Source: Pantoea deleyi (lineage in GTDB: Bacteria; Pseudomonadota; Gammaproteobacteria; Enterobacterales; Enterobacteriaceae). Taken from it: a stretch of DNA of 64,000 nt. The translations under genes were made by a program, and so were the position numbers. The DNA is taken from the NCBI RefSeq assembly GCF_022647325.1, contig NZ_CP071407.1:310001-374000 (forward strand). The letters are read 5' to 3'. The notes beneath the pieces are model-generated. The model had not been told where the DNA came from and made no database searches. It saw only the letters and a program-made list of their open reading frames with translations. This document shows, one piece after another, positions 18,030 through 28,652 of this stretch (within the stretch, counting starts at the first letter, position 1; each line of letters begins with the position of its first letter).

Positions 18030-20105
18030 ATGAAAACAGATTCCATGCTGGATGCGTTCTCCAGGGCGGGCATCGCCGCAGAGTATATTAATGCGCACGG
18101 CAAGCCGCAGGCGATCCCGGCCCAGACCCGTCAGCGCCTGCTGGCGGTGATGCAGCCGCCGGGCCAGCCCGGCACGCCGCTGCCGCCGGCGGTGATTTTT
18201 CGCCGCGACGACCCGCTGCGCCTGTCGCCGCAGTTACAGGGGGATGCCCACTGGCATCTCACCAGCGAAGCGGGCGGGATCAGTTCCGGGCGCTGCCAGC
18301 CCGGCCAGCCGCTGCATTTGCCGCCGCTGCCCGAAGGTTATCATCAGCTGACGCTGCAGCAGGATGCACAGCAGTGGTCGTGCCGGATCATCATCGCCCC
18401 GACCCGCTGCTATGAGCCACCCGCGCTGCAAGCGGGCGACTCACTGTGGGGCGCCTGCGTCCAGCTCTACACCCTGCGTTCGGCGGAGAACTGGGGCATC
18501 GGTGACTTTGGCGATCTGCGCCGGATGCTGCCGGAGGTCGTCGCGCGGGGCGGGGCCTTTATCGGCCTGAATCCGATCCATGCGCTGTTCCCCTCCAGCC
18601 CGGAGAGTGCCAGTCCTTACAGCCCCTCGTCCCGCCGCTGGCTTAACGTTCTCTATATTGATGTGAACGCCGTGACAGACTTCCGGCAGAGCCCCGCCGC
18701 GCAGGCCTGGTGGGCGCAGACGGAGACGCAGCAGGCGCTGGCAGAGGCACGCGCGGCGGCGTGGGTCGATCATGCCGCAGTCACCCGGCTGAAGCTGGCG
18801 GCGCTGCGCCTGGCGTGGCCGCACTTCACCGGGCGCGCCGTGAGCGACCCCGACGTAGAGGCGTTTAATGCGTTTATCCGCGAGGGCGGCGAAAGCCTGC
18901 AGCATCAGGCGCTGTTTGATGCGCTGCACGCCGACCAGATGGCGCAGGACAGCCAGCGCTGGGGCTGGCCAGCCTGGCCGAAAGAGATGCAGCACCCCGG
19001 CAGTCCGGCGGTGCAGCGCTTCCTGCGGGTGAATGAGGATCAGGTTCGCTTCTGGCTCTGGCTGCAGTGGCTGGCCGCACAGCAGTTCGCGGCGTGCTGG
19101 CAGGATTGCCAGCAGCAGCAGATGACGCCGGGACTCTATCGCGATCTGGCCGTCGGCGTCGCACGCGGCGGTGCAGAAACCTGGAGCGAACGCGATCTCT
19201 ACTGCCTGGACGCCAGCATCGGCGCACCGCCCGATATTCTCGGCCCGCGCGGCCAGGACTGGGGATTGCCGCCGATGGATCCGCAGGTGATGCGCCAGCG
19301 CGCCTGGGAGCCGTGGATCGCCCTGCTGCGCGCCAACATGCGTCACTGCGGCGCGCTGCGCATCGATCATGTGATGGCGCTGATGCGGTTGTGGTGGATC
19401 CCGGCCGGGGAAAGCGCAATGCACGGCGCCTACGTAAACTATCCCCTCGACGACCTGCTGGCGATTCTGGCGCTGGAAAGTCAGCGTCATCGCTGTATGG
19501 TGATTGGCGAAGACCTCGGCACCGTGCCGGAGGCGATTGTCGATAAGCTGCGGGATGGCGGGGTTTACTCCTACAAAGTGCTCTGGTTTGAACAGTGCAG
19601 CGACGATGGCTTCCGCGCGCCCGCGAGCTGGCCGCGACAGGCGATGGCCGTCGCCACCACGCACGATCTGCCGACCCTGCGCGGCTGGTGGCAGAGTGAT
19701 GACCTGACCACTGGCGCTCAGCTCGGGCTCTATCCGGATAAAGGGGTGCTGGCCGGGCTGTATGAGGATCGTCTGCGGGCAAAACAGGCGCTGCTGAACA
19801 GCCTGCATCGGGTCGGTGCGCTGCCGAAACGGGCCGGACGCGAGGCGCGCCGCACCGGGATGAGCAAGGCGCTGAACCGGGCGATGCAGCGTTATCTGGC
19901 TGACAGTCACAGCGCCCTGCTGGGGCTGCAGCCGGAAGACTGGCTGGATATGGCCGCGCCGGTCAACATCCCCGGCACCAGCGACGAATATCCCAACTGG
20001 CGGCGGAAACTGAGCGTGACGATTGAGGAGATGTTCAGCGATCCCAAAACCCATTCGCTGTTGCGGGATCTGACGGCGAGGCGGAAGCGGTCGGTGCAAC
20101 GCTGA
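18030..20105 (+). CDS. malQ: 4-alpha-glucanotransferase (amylomaltase)
   Basis: 691 residues from ATG 18030 (E. coli MalQ 694); the longer open frame runs back into malP and is not used. The Shine-Dalgarno AAGGA begins at the malP stop. GH77 active-site segments are present: LRIDHVMAL with the nucleophile Asp, VIGEDLGTVPE with the acid/base Glu, and TTHDLPTLRGWW with the third acidic residue. The enzyme moves dextrin chains between maltodextrins so that MalP and glucokinase can consume them. A very long antisense frame (573 codons) lies opposite it and is a codon-bias shadow. Confidence 0.97.
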   Translation: MKTDSMLDAFSRAGIAAEYINAHGKPQAIPAQTRQRLLAVMQPPGQPGTPLPPAVIFRRDDPLRLSPQLQGDAHWHLTSEAGGISSGRCQPGQPLHLPPLPEGYHQLTLQQDAQQWSCRIIIAPTRCYEPPALQAGDSLWGACVQLYTLRSAENWGIGDFGDLRRMLPEVVARGGAFIGLNPIHALFPSSPESASPYSPSSRRWLNVLYIDVNAVTDFRQSPAAQAWWAQTETQQALAEARAAAWVDHAAVTRLKLAALRLAWPHFTGRAVSDPDVEAFNAFIREGGESLQHQALFDALHADQMAQDSQRWGWPAWPKEMQHPGSPAVQRFLRVNEDQVRFWLWLQWLAAQQFAACWQDCQQQQMTPGLYRDLAVGVARGGAETWSERDLYCLDASIGAPPDILGPRGQDWGLPPMDPQVMRQRAWEPWIALLRANMRHCGALRIDHVMALMRLWWIPAGESAMHGAYVNYPLDDLLAILALESQRHRCMVIGEDLGTVPEAIVDKLRDGGVYSYKVLWFEQCSDDGFRAPASWPRQAMAVATTHDLPTLRGWWQSDDLTTGAQLGLYPDKGVLAGLYEDRLRAKQALLNSLHRVGALPKRAGREARRTGMSKALNRAMQRYLADSHSALLGLQPEDWLDMAAPVNIPGTSDEYPNWRRKLSVTIEEMFSDPKTHSLLRDLTARRKRSVQR

Positions 20106-20328
20106 AGTAAATAAGGAGGGCGGCAAGCCTGGCGTCGCCCGCCACCGGTTAACGGGTTTCACCGGCGGCGGCGGGTAAGCCTGGCGGGCCGCTCTCCCAT
20201 CATGCTATTGCGCCGATAGCCTGCCAATCTTCTGTCGCCCTATCCCGGCGCCCTGCCTGTTCTGCCCTTAAAAAAAAGGTGCGCCGGAGCGCACCAGATG
20301 GGTCAGCATCAATAGTATCGGGGCCGCT
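20106..20328. other. Convergent spacer between malQ and malM
   Basis: Holds the malM terminator (separate entry) and two similar short copies of AAGCCTGGCG at about 20127 and 20177, each next to GC-rich inverted segments. I see no gene and no obvious malQ terminator with a T run on the plus strand. Confidence 0.4.
20270..20295 (-). terminator. Rho-independent terminator of malK-lamB-malM
   Basis: Read on the minus strand: GGTGCGC, a four-base loop, GCGCACC, then eight T. A perfect 7-bp stem, 34 bases after the malM stop. Confidence 0.92.
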
Positions 20329-21270
20329 TCACCCCTTGCCTTTAACACTACTGATAAAGGTTTGCCGTGCGGAGGTGGAACCCACCCGCTCAGCTTCATC
20401 CAGCAGTTTCAGCGCTTTATCGATATTGCCGCTGTTAACCGCCTGTGTGATCTGCTGATTAAAGTAACGCTCGGTGTCGTGCATGATCGGTTCCGCACGC
20501 GGTTTTGCCGCAGGCGCGGCGGCCGGAGCGGGTGCCGGCGCTGCAGCGTAGGCCGGTGCAGGTGCGGCGGTATTGCCAACGGTGACCGCGCCCGGGCCGG
20601 ATGAGCCAAACAATGGGCCGACCAGGATAGACGAACCGGAACTGGTCTGCATTTTCAGCTTAATTGTGCCTTCACGGCTGTGGCTGGCGACGGGATCGGG
20701 AATATCCGGCACGGCGTGGCCCGTGCCCAGCGCATAGGCTTTCGCCGGGTCGAGTAAGGTCGTGGTCTGGGTCAGATCGCTGTCGGTGGTGAACACCAGC
20801 AGATAAATTTTCTGCTGCCCCAGCGCAGGGGTCAGTTTCATCACGCCTTCCAGCCGATCGGCCGTCATCACGCCCGGCTTCTGATAGGTGAAATAGCGGC
20901 TCGGGAACCAGGCGGCGGGACGCAGATTTTCATCCAGCACCAGCACGTTAGGGGCAAAGACCTGGCCGTTCGCCACCTCGCTGCTCAGCGTCAGAGTCAG
21001 TTCGCCGATGTTAGCGGGCAGGCTGTAGGCCGCCACCGGCCCGGCGATGGTGGGCGCATTCAGCGTCTGTCCGCTGTTCGCCAGTTTTGTGGTCTGCGTC
21101 TGCGCGGCCGCCACTGGCTGCCAGCTCAGGCGCTGAAGATTTTCGGGCGCGACAGCGGGCGCAGCAGAGAGATCCTGTGGCACCAGATTGACCTCAGCCA
21201 GCACGGGCCGCACGGCGCCTGTCAGTAACGCCGCACTCAGGCAGAGCGCAGCCAGTTTTTTCATTTTCAT
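20329..21270 (-). CDS. malM: MalM, maltose-regulon periplasmic protein
   Basis: 313 residues from ATG 21270 (E. coli MalM 306); the longer frame to 21327 runs into the lamB-malM spacer. An AAGG precedes the ATG. Signal peptide of about 25 residues ending LAE-V. The core matches E. coli MalM almost segment by segment (GPVAAYS-PANIGELTLTL, FAPNVL, YFTYQ-PGVM-ADRLEGVM-LTPALGQQK, KALKLLDEAER-GSTSAR-TFISSVKGKG). An Ala/Pro-rich linker near residues 240-265 is longer than in E. coli. The molecular function is still poorly known; it is the last gene of the malK-lamB-malM operon. Confidence 0.95.
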   Translation of the reverse strand: MKMKKLAALCLSAALLTGAVRPVLAEVNLVPQDLSAAPAVAPENLQRLSWQPVAAAQTQTTKLANSGQTLNAPTIAGPVAAYSLPANIGELTLTLSSEVANGQVFAPNVLVLDENLRPAAWFPSRYFTYQKPGVMTADRLEGVMKLTPALGQQKIYLLVFTTDSDLTQTTTLLDPAKAYALGTGHAVPDIPDPVASHSREGTIKLKMQTSSGSSILVGPLFGSSGPGAVTVGNTAAPAPAYAAAPAPAPAAAPAAKPRAEPIMHDTERYFNQQITQAVNSGNIDKALKLLDEAERVGSTSARQTFISSVKGKG

Positions 21271-21337
21271 TATGCTTACCTTATTGCGGGCAGCGGTGTG
21301 AACCAGGCAATGGCACACCGCCACCAAAGCGATCCAT

Positions 21338-21357
21338 CAGGCGCAGGGTTGCGCCTG
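21338..21357 (-). other. Intergenic stem-loop between lamB and malM
   Basis: CAGGCGCA pairs perfectly with TGCGCCTG around a four-base loop, 17 bases past the lamB stop. No T run, so most likely a 3'-end stabiliser that helps keep lamB message above malM message. Confidence 0.6.
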
Positions 21358-21374
21358 TCAGAACAGGGGCTGGC

Positions 21375-22679
<1,305 letters not shown>

Positions 22680-22718
22680 CTATCTCCTGAGGTCATTGCT
22701 TTTATTGTTTTGGCAGGG

Positions 22719-23828
22719 CTATACGCCCGGCTCCTGATAGAGCCTGCGACACGCACTCCCGTCCTCACGGAACAGGTGACAACGCTCGGGCGGCAGGCCA
22801 ATGCCGAGGATGGTGCCCTCTTTTACCAGCACGACGTCCTCCTGGCGGTAGACCAGGTTCTGACGGATAGCGGGAATCTCGATGTGGATTTGTGTTTCAT
22901 GCCCCAGCTGTTCCACCACCTGCACCTCACCCTCCAGGGTGACGTCGGCGATGTCGCTGGAGAGCAGGTGCTCCGGCCGGATGCCGAGCGACATATTGCT
23001 GCCCACCTGAACGCCGGCACTGTCCACCGGCAGCCAGACCAGCTGCTGATTGGGCAGCCGCACCTGCACCTGGTCGATGGCGGTGGCGGTCACTTTGACC
23101 GGCAGGAAATTCATTTTGGGTGAGCCGATAAACCCGGCGACAAAGCGATTCGCAGGGTAGTGGTAGAGTTCAAGCGGCTTGCCGACCTGCGCGATGCGTC
23201 CGGCGTCCAGCACCACGATCCTGTCGGCCAGCGTCATCGCTTCAATCTGATCGTGGGTCACGTAGATCATGGTGCGCTTCAGGCGCTTGTGCAGACGGGA
23301 GATCTCAATCCGCATCTGGACGCGCAGCGCCGCGTCGAGGTTCGACAGCGGTTCATCCAGCAGGAAAACGCGCGGCTCGGCCACCAGCGTACGGCCAATC
23401 GCCACGCGCTGACGCTGCCCGCCCGACAGGGCTTTGGGCCGCCGATCCAGCAGATGCGCCAGTTGCAGGATCTCTGCCACCTGGTTTACCCGCTGCTGAA
23501 TGTCAGCTTTCCTGACGCCCGCCAGTTTCAGGCCAAACGACATGTTCTCCGCCACCGACAGATGCGGATAGAGCGCATAGGACTGAAACACCATGCCGAT
23601 GCCGCGTTCGGCAGGCGGCACCTCATTCATGCGGCGGTCGCCGATTAACAGCTCGCCGCGGGTGATGGTTTCCAGTCCGGCAATCATGCGCAGCAGCGTC
23701 GATTTGCCGCAGCCCGATGGGCCCACGAAAACAACAAATTCCCCTTCGCCGATAGTGAGATCGATATCTTTCGACACCACCGTATCGCCCCAGGCTTTTG
23801 TGACATTGCGTAGCACAACGCTCGCCAT
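22719..23828 (-). CDS. malK: MalK, maltose ABC transporter ATPase
   Basis: 369 residues, the E. coli length. Walker [13 protein letters not shown] near residue 36, Q-loop in [11 protein letters not shown], signature [15 protein letters not shown] near 135, Walker [14 protein letters not shown], and switch His in [15 protein letters not shown]. The C-terminal regulatory domain (from about 235) includes LGIRPEHL; in E. coli this part binds IIA-Glc and MalT, giving inducer exclusion and repression. First gene of malK-lamB-malM, divergent from malEFG. AGGGAAGGGA lies before the ATG. Confidence 0.97.
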   Translation of the reverse strand: MASVVLRNVTKAWGDTVVSKDIDLTIGEGEFVVFVGPSGCGKSTLLRMIAGLETITRGELLIGDRRMNEVPPAERGIGMVFQSYALYPHLSVAENMSFGLKLAGVRKADIQQRVNQVAEILQLAHLLDRRPKALSGGQRQRVAIGRTLVAEPRVFLLDEPLSNLDAALRVQMRIEISRLHKRLKRTMIYVTHDQIEAMTLADRIVVLDAGRIAQVGKPLELYHYPANRFVAGFIGSPKMNFLPVKVTATAIDQVQVRLPNQQLVWLPVDSAGVQVGSNMSLGIRPEHLLSSDIADVTLEGEVQVVEQLGHETQIHIEIPAIRQNLVYRQEDVVLVKEGTILGIGLPPERCHLFREDGSACRRLYQEPGV

Positions 23829-24190
23829 GATCCCTTCCCTCTTAGCTGCTCATTGGTGTCTGCTCCGCGGCAGACGGGTTCCGGGGCTCACTATGCGAGA
23901 GGAGATAATCGGTAACATCCTCCGCCGCCCGGCAATCTGCTGGGGGAGGAGACGGGAGGAGGAGAAACGCGGCCACAAACGGCGCGCCGCACGCCGCCAC
24001 GCTTTTTTGTGATCGCCCGCGCAGACCCGCATCGATTTTTATCGCTTAAGCGCGCGCTTAACGGGCTTTTTGCCAGCGCGATCACAGCGATTGCCTGCGG
24101 GGCGTAGAGGCGGGGAGGATGAGAAGCCCCGACGGATACGCACAATGATGCCGGTAGAGCATTCCCCACTTCCGCAAACAGGATGGATTT
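23829..24190. promoter_or_regulatory. Divergent malK/malE control region with MalT boxes and CRP-like sites
   Basis: 362 bases. Two tandem MalT boxes on the plus strand, GGGGAGGAGA at 23943-23952 and CGGGAGGAGG at 23953-23962 (9/10 each), and another at 24112-24121 (GGGGAGGATG, 8/10). Between them are two CRP-like sites with one perfect half each: TGTGATCGCCCGCGCA at 24008-24023 and TGCCAGCGCGATCACA at 24071-24086. This order, distal and proximal MalT boxes with CRP sites between, is the E. coli malK-malE architecture. A perfect 16-bp palindrome at 24046-24061 lies between the CRP-like sites and is not part of that scheme. Confidence 0.8.
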
Positions 24191-25381
24191 ATGACGATGA
24201 AAACCGGAGCAAGAATTCTGGCCCTCTCTGCCCTCTCTGCCGTGCTCTTTTCGGCAAGTGCCCTGGCAAAAATCGAGGAAGGTAAACTGGTCATCTGGAT
24301 CAACGGTGACAAGGGCTACAACGGCCTGGCCGAAGTGGGCAAGAAATTTGAGCAGGAGACCGGTATCAAGGTCACGGTCGAGCATCCTGACAAGATGGAA
24401 GAGAAGTATCCGCAGGTAGCGGCGACCGGCGATGGCCCGGACATCATCTTCTGGGCGCACGATCGCTTTGGTGGCTACGCGCAGTCGGGCCTGCTGGCGG
24501 AGATCACCCCGGACGCCAGCTTCCGTGAGAAGATTTTTCCGTTCACCTGGGACGCCGTTCGCTTCGACGGCAAGCTGATCGGCTACCCGATCTCGGTGGA
24601 GTCGTTATCCCTCATCTACAACAAAAAACTGCTGCCGGACGCACCGAAAACCTGGGAGGAGATCGCCGCGCTCGACAAACAGCTCCGGGCTAAGGGCAAA
24701 AGCGCCATCATGTTCAACCTGCAGGAGCCCTACTTCACCTGGCCGCTGCTGGCCGCTGGCGGCGCCTACGCGTTTAAGCTGAAGGACGGCCACTACGATG
24801 TGAAGGATGTAGGCGTGGACAACGCCGGTGCGAAAGCGGGCATGCAGTTCCTGGTCGACCAGGTTAAAGCCAAAGTGCTGAATGCGGACACCGACTACTC
24901 CATCGCCGAGGCCGCCTTTAATAAAGGCGAAACCGCCATGACCATCAACGGCCCCTGGGCCTGGGGCAACCTTGACAAGAGCGGTATCGACTATGGCGTT
25001 ACGGCGCTGCCGACCCTGAAAGGTCAGCCGTCGAAAGCCTTTGTGGGCGTGCTGAGCGCCGGGATCAACGCAGCCAGCCCCAACAAAGAGCTGGCGAAGG
25101 AGTTCCTGGAAAACTATCTGCTGACCGACGCCGGACTGGATGCGGTTAACAAAGATAAACCGCTGGGCGCCGTCGCGCTGAAGTCGTTCCAGCAGACCCT
25201 GGAGAAGGATTCACGGATCGCCGCCACCATGAGCAACGCTCAGCAGGGTGACATCATGCCGAACATTCCGCAGATGGCCGCTTTCTGGTACGCCATGCGC
25301 ACCGCCACCCTGAACGCGCTGGGCGGTCGTCAGAGCGTTGACGCAGCGCTGAAAGATGCCCAGGCCCGCCTGAAAAAGTAA
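24191..25381 (+). CDS. malE: Periplasmic maltose-binding protein
   Basis: 396 residues, the E. coli length. The signal peptide closely follows E. coli MalE ([12 protein letters not shown]...FSASALA), with cleavage before [28 protein letters not shown]. The family-1 solute-binding fold is evident ([46 protein letters not shown]). It delivers maltose and maltodextrins to MalFGK2. The first ATG aligns with the E. coli start; a second ATG two codons later is possible. AGGA lies about eight bases upstream. Confidence 0.97.
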   Translation: MTMKTGARILALSALSAVLFSASALAKIEEGKLVIWINGDKGYNGLAEVGKKFEQETGIKVTVEHPDKMEEKYPQVAATGDGPDIIFWAHDRFGGYAQSGLLAEITPDASFREKIFPFTWDAVRFDGKLIGYPISVESLSLIYNKKLLPDAPKTWEEIAALDKQLRAKGKSAIMFNLQEPYFTWPLLAAGGAYAFKLKDGHYDVKDVGVDNAGAKAGMQFLVDQVKAKVLNADTDYSIAEAAFNKGETAMTINGPWAWGNLDKSGIDYGVTALPTLKGQPSKAFVGVLSAGINAASPNKELAKEFLENYLLTDAGLDAVNKDKPLGAVALKSFQQTLEKDSRIAATMSNAQQGDIMPNIPQMAAFWYAMRTATLNALGGRQSVDAALKDAQARLKK

Positions 25382-25394
25382 TTCCCCTTTTGCA

Positions 25395-25412
25395 GCCGGG
25401 CTTCTGCCCGGC
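25395..25412 (+). other. Stem-loop between malE and malF
   Basis: GCCGGGC, TTCT loop, GCCCGGC: a perfect 7-bp stem 13 bases after malE and without a T run. In E. coli REP elements in this same gap protect malE mRNA and keep MalE more abundant than MalF; a similar job is likely here. Confidence 0.7.
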
Positions 25413-25440
25413 CTGAGTGACCGTTAAGGAAAACCGCATC

Positions 25441-26967
25441 ATGTCAGGAAAACCGAAAACGCGCAGTCTGCTGCTTAAGAGCGTTCTCATCGGGATTGGC
25501 TGTCTGCTGGTCGGCTATCTGCTGGTGCTGATGTACGCGCAGGGTGAATATCTGTTTGCGCTGCTGACGCTGATCCTCAGCGCGCTGGGCCTCTGGATTT
25601 ATGGTAACCGTCGCGCCTATGCGTGGCGTTATGTCTATCCGGGCGTGGCGGGCATGGCGCTGTTTGTGCTGTTCCCGCTCGCCTGCACCATCGCCATTGC
25701 CTTTACTAACTACAGCAGCAGCAACCAGCTTACCTTTGAGCGGGCGCAGCAGGTGCTGCTGAGCCGCGCCTTTCAGTCGGGTGAAGCGGTCAGTTTCTCG
25801 CTCTTCCCGGCGGGCGATCGCTGGCAGCTGGCGCTGAGCGACGGCAGTGAGCACTATCTTTCGCCGCCTTTTCAGTTCGGCGCGGAGCAGACGCTGAAAA
25901 TGACGCCCGCGCCGCCGCCTGCGGGTGAACGCGCAACCCTGCGCGTCATTACCACTCACCGTCAGGCACTGAGCCAGATTCAGGCCACGCTGCCCGATGG
26001 CCGCACGTTGCGCATGAGTTCGCTGCGCCAGTTCTCCGGCACTCAGCCGCTCTATCGGCTGGACGCAGAGAAGGGACTCATCAACCAGCAAACCGGTGCC
26101 CGCTACCGTGCCAATCCAGAGACGGGTTTTTATCAGGTGGTGGATGCGCAGAACCACTGGGGCAACGAAACGTTAAGCCCCGGTTTCACCGTCAACACTG
26201 GCTGGAAAAACTTTGTGCGGGTCTTCACCGATGAAGGCATTCAGAAGCCGTTCCTGGCGATATTTGGCTGGACGCTCTTTTTCTCGCTGATCACCGTCGT
26301 TCTGACGGTCGCCGTGGGGATGGTGCTGGCCTGTCTGGTCCAGTGGGAGGCGCTGCGCGGCAAGGCGATCTATCGGGTCATGCTGATCCTGCCCTATGCC
26401 GTTCCGGCGTTTATCTCGATCCTGATTTTCAAAGGGCTGTTCAACCAGAGCTTCGGTGAGATCAACGTCATGCTCAGCGGGCTGTTTGGTGTTAAGCCCG
26501 CCTGGTTCAGCGATCCGACGCTGGCGCGCACCATGCTGATTATCGTCAATACCTGGCTGGGCTACCCCTACATGATGATCCTCTGCATGGGACTGCTGAA
26601 GGCCATTCCGGACGATCTCTATGAAGCCTCGGCGATGGACGGTGCCGGTCCGCTGCAGAACTTCTTCCTGATTACGCTGCCGCTGCTGCTCAAGCCGCTG
26701 ATGCCGCTGATGATCGCCAGCTTCGCCTTCAACTTTAACAACTTCGTGCTGGTGCAGTTGCTGACCAACGGCGGACCGGATCGTCTGGGGACGACCACCC
26801 CGGCCGGTTATACCGACCTGCTGGTCAACTACACCTGGCGTATCGCCTTCGAAGGCGGCGGCGGGCAGGACTTTGGCCTGGCGGCGGCCATCGCCACGCT
26901 GATCTTCCTGCTGGTGGGGGCGCTGGCGGTAATCAACCTGAAAGCCTCGCGGATGAAGTTCGACTAA
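25441..26967 (+). CDS. malF: MalF, maltose ABC permease
   Basis: 508 residues from ATG 25441, which has AAGGA eleven bases upstream; a GTG eight codons earlier is unlikely. E. coli MalF has 514. The first three membrane helices (LVGYLLVLMYAQGEYLF, then AWRYVYPG) are followed by the large periplasmic P2 loop (about residues 90-270) and five more helices. The ABC coupling motif EASAMDGAGPLQNFFLITLPLL is intact (EAA-x3-G). MalF and MalG form the channel that docks MalE. Sequence agrees with E. coli nearly throughout, except the first 20 residues. Confidence 0.97.
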   Translation: MSGKPKTRSLLLKSVLIGIGCLLVGYLLVLMYAQGEYLFALLTLILSALGLWIYGNRRAYAWRYVYPGVAGMALFVLFPLACTIAIAFTNYSSSNQLTFERAQQVLLSRAFQSGEAVSFSLFPAGDRWQLALSDGSEHYLSPPFQFGAEQTLKMTPAPPPAGERATLRVITTHRQALSQIQATLPDGRTLRMSSLRQFSGTQPLYRLDAEKGLINQQTGARYRANPETGFYQVVDAQNHWGNETLSPGFTVNTGWKNFVRVFTDEGIQKPFLAIFGWTLFFSLITVVLTVAVGMVLACLVQWEALRGKAIYRVMLILPYAVPAFISILIFKGLFNQSFGEINVMLSGLFGVKPAWFSDPTLARTMLIIVNTWLGYPYMMILCMGLLKAIPDDLYEASAMDGAGPLQNFFLITLPLLLKPLMPLMIASFAFNFNNFVLVQLLTNGGPDRLGTTTPAGYTDLLVNYTWRIAFEGGGGQDFGLAAAIATLIFLLVGALAVINLKASRMKFD

Positions 26968-26975
26968 CGCTCTGG

Positions 26976-27021
26976 CCCGGCAGGCGCAACAGGTGCCCGT
27001 AAACGGGTATGCGCTGCCGGG
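26976..27021 (+). other. Long imperfect stem-loop between malF and malG
   Basis: Three nested paired blocks: CCCGGCA with TGCCGGG, GCGCA with TGCGC, and CCCGT with ACGGG, separated by small bulges. It resembles a REP-type element and fills most of the 100-base malF-malG gap. No T run. Only one copy was noticed in the window. Confidence 0.65.
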
Positions 27022-27067
27022 TGCTGACCAACAAGAGAGCCCGGGGATCGGGCGATGAGGAGTGCTT

Positions 27068-27958
27068 ATGGCTATGGTCCAACCCAAATCTCAACGGCTG
27101 CGTTTGCTGTTCACGCATCTGCTGCTGCTGTTATTTATCGCGGCGATCCTCTTTCCGCTGCTGATGGTGATCGCGATTTCGCTGCGTGCCGGTAACTTCG
27201 CCACCGGCAGCCTGATACCGGAACAGATTTCCTGGGAGCACTGGCGGCTGGCGCTGGGTTTCAGCGTGGAACATGCGGATGGGCGGGTCACGCCGCCGCC
27301 CTTCCCGGTGCTGCTCTGGTTGTGGAACTCCGTCAAGATTGCCGCCATCAGCGCGCTGGGCATCGTGGCGCTCTCCACCACCTGCGCCTACGCTTTCGCC
27401 CGGATGCGCTTCGCCGGTCGTGCCAGCCTGCTGAAGGGGATGCTGATCTTCCAGATGTTTCCGGCGGTGCTGTCGCTGGTGGCGCTCTATGCCCTGTTTG
27501 ACCGGCTGGGTCAGTATCTGCCTTTTATCGGGCTGAATACGCACGGAGGCGTGATCTTCGCCTATCTGGGCGGTATCGCGCTGCATGTCTGGACGATTAA
27601 GGGCTATTTCGAAACGATCGATGGATCGCTGGAAGAGGCCGCCGCGCTCGATGGCGCGACGCCGTGGCAGGCGTTCCGGCTGGTTCTGCTGCCGTTATCG
27701 GTGCCGATTCTGGCGGTGGTGTTTATTCTGGCCTTTATCGCCGCGGTAACGGAGGTGCCGGTTGCCTCGCTGCTGCTGCGCGATGTGAACAGCTACACGC
27801 TGGCGGTCGGAATGCAGCAGTATCTGAATCCGCAGAACTATCTGTGGGGCGACTTTGCCGCGGCGGCCGTGCTCTCCGCGATCCCGATAACCCTGGTGTT
27901 CCTGCTGGCGCAGCGCTGGCTGGTAAGCGGTCTGACCGCTGGCGGGGTGAAAGGCTAA
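27068..27958 (+). CDS. malG: MalG, maltose ABC permease
   Basis: 296 residues from ATG 27068, exactly the E. coli length, beginning MAMVQPKSQ; an upstream GTG two codons earlier is not needed. GAGGAG lies before the ATG. Six membrane helices and the coupling motif [22 protein letters not shown]. The C-terminal tail GLTAGGVKG, which in E. coli reaches into the MalE/MalF pore, is fully conserved. Last gene of malEFG. Confidence 0.97.
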   Translation: MAMVQPKSQRLRLLFTHLLLLLFIAAILFPLLMVIAISLRAGNFATGSLIPEQISWEHWRLALGFSVEHADGRVTPPPFPVLLWLWNSVKIAAISALGIVALSTTCAYAFARMRFAGRASLLKGMLIFQMFPAVLSLVALYALFDRLGQYLPFIGLNTHGGVIFAYLGGIALHVWTIKGYFETIDGSLEEAAALDGATPWQAFRLVLLPLSVPILAVVFILAFIAAVTEVPVASLLLRDVNSYTLAVGMQQYLNPQNYLWGDFAAAAVLSAIPITLVFLLAQRWLVSGLTAGGVKG

Positions 27959-28016
27959 ACGATCATCATTGTGCGTTGCCACTGCTTACACAACGTCTGT
28001 TGTGGTTGAATGTTTC

Positions 28017-28040
28017 GGCGGCCTGCGGGCCGCCATTTTT
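28017..28040 (+). terminator. Rho-independent terminator of malEFG
   Basis: GGCGGCC, TGCG loop, GGCCGCC, then ATTTTT. Perfect 7-bp stem 58 bases after the malG stop and just before the convergent TetR gene end. Confidence 0.85.
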
Positions 28041-28043
28041 CAT

Positions 28044-28652
28044 TTATGGCGCTTCCGGCCGAGGGTCGCCCGCCACCAGCGCCACGATCAGGGCCGTCAG
28101 CGCCTGCTGACCTTCTGCCTGCCCGATATCGCCGCGGGCAACCGCCCCCGCGATGCCATCCGCAGCCCCCAGCAAGCCCCACATGCCGGCTTCCGGGATC
28201 CCCGCGCGGCCGGTAAAAGGCGCAAACCAGTGCTGACAGCGGCGGATAAAATCGAGCTGATAGTGGCGCCTGACCGCAGCCAGTTCCGGCGAAGTGCTGA
28301 GGGCGGAGAGCAGGTCCGGGATTTCTCTGCCCTCCGTCATCACGCAGTCCACATAGCAGGCCGCCAGCACTTCCGCTTTCGCCTGCACGCGCATTGGCGC
28401 GGCACGCATGGCGGCGTCCATTCGCTCAGTCTGACGGCGGTCGAAATCGTCATACAGCGCGGCCAGCAGCCCGTGACGGGTGGTGAAGTGATCGTAAACC
28501 ACCGGCTTGCTGACGCCCGCCGCCTCGCCAACCCGTGCCAGCGTCAGCGCCTCACTTCCTTCAGCCCGCATGATCTGCCATGCGACATCGGCTAACTGTC
28601 TGCGCCGGGCCTCGCGGGAAAGGCGTTTACGGGCCGGTTTTTCAGCGGTCAT
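28044..28652 (-). CDS. TetR-family transcriptional regulator
   Basis: 202 residues. N-terminal TetR helix-turn-helix at about 15-60 (ADVAWQIMRAEGSEALTLARVGEAAGVSKPVVYDHF). The C-terminal ligand domain is not classifiable by eye. Its ATG overlaps the stop of the upstream quinone-reductase-like gene in an ATGA, so the pair is translated together. The likely operator is the tandem 14-bp repeat in front of the reductase gene, which would make the operon self-controlled. Confidence 0.88.
   Translation of the reverse strand: MTAEKPARKRLSREARRRQLADVAWQIMRAEGSEALTLARVGEAAGVSKPVVYDHFTTRHGLLAALYDDFDRRQTERMDAAMRAAPMRVQAKAEVLAACYVDCVMTEGREIPDLLSALSTSPELAAVRRHYQLDFIRRCQHWFAPFTGRAGIPEAGMWGLLGAADGIAGAVARGDIGQAEGQQALTALIVALVAGDPRPEAP

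Noticed and set aside
18441..20162. 573-codon open frame antisense to malQ
   Set aside because: It lies wholly opposite a gene with intact GH77 catalytic motifs, its product is low-complexity Arg/Gln/His-rich text, and such long antisense frames are expected in GC-rich DNA.
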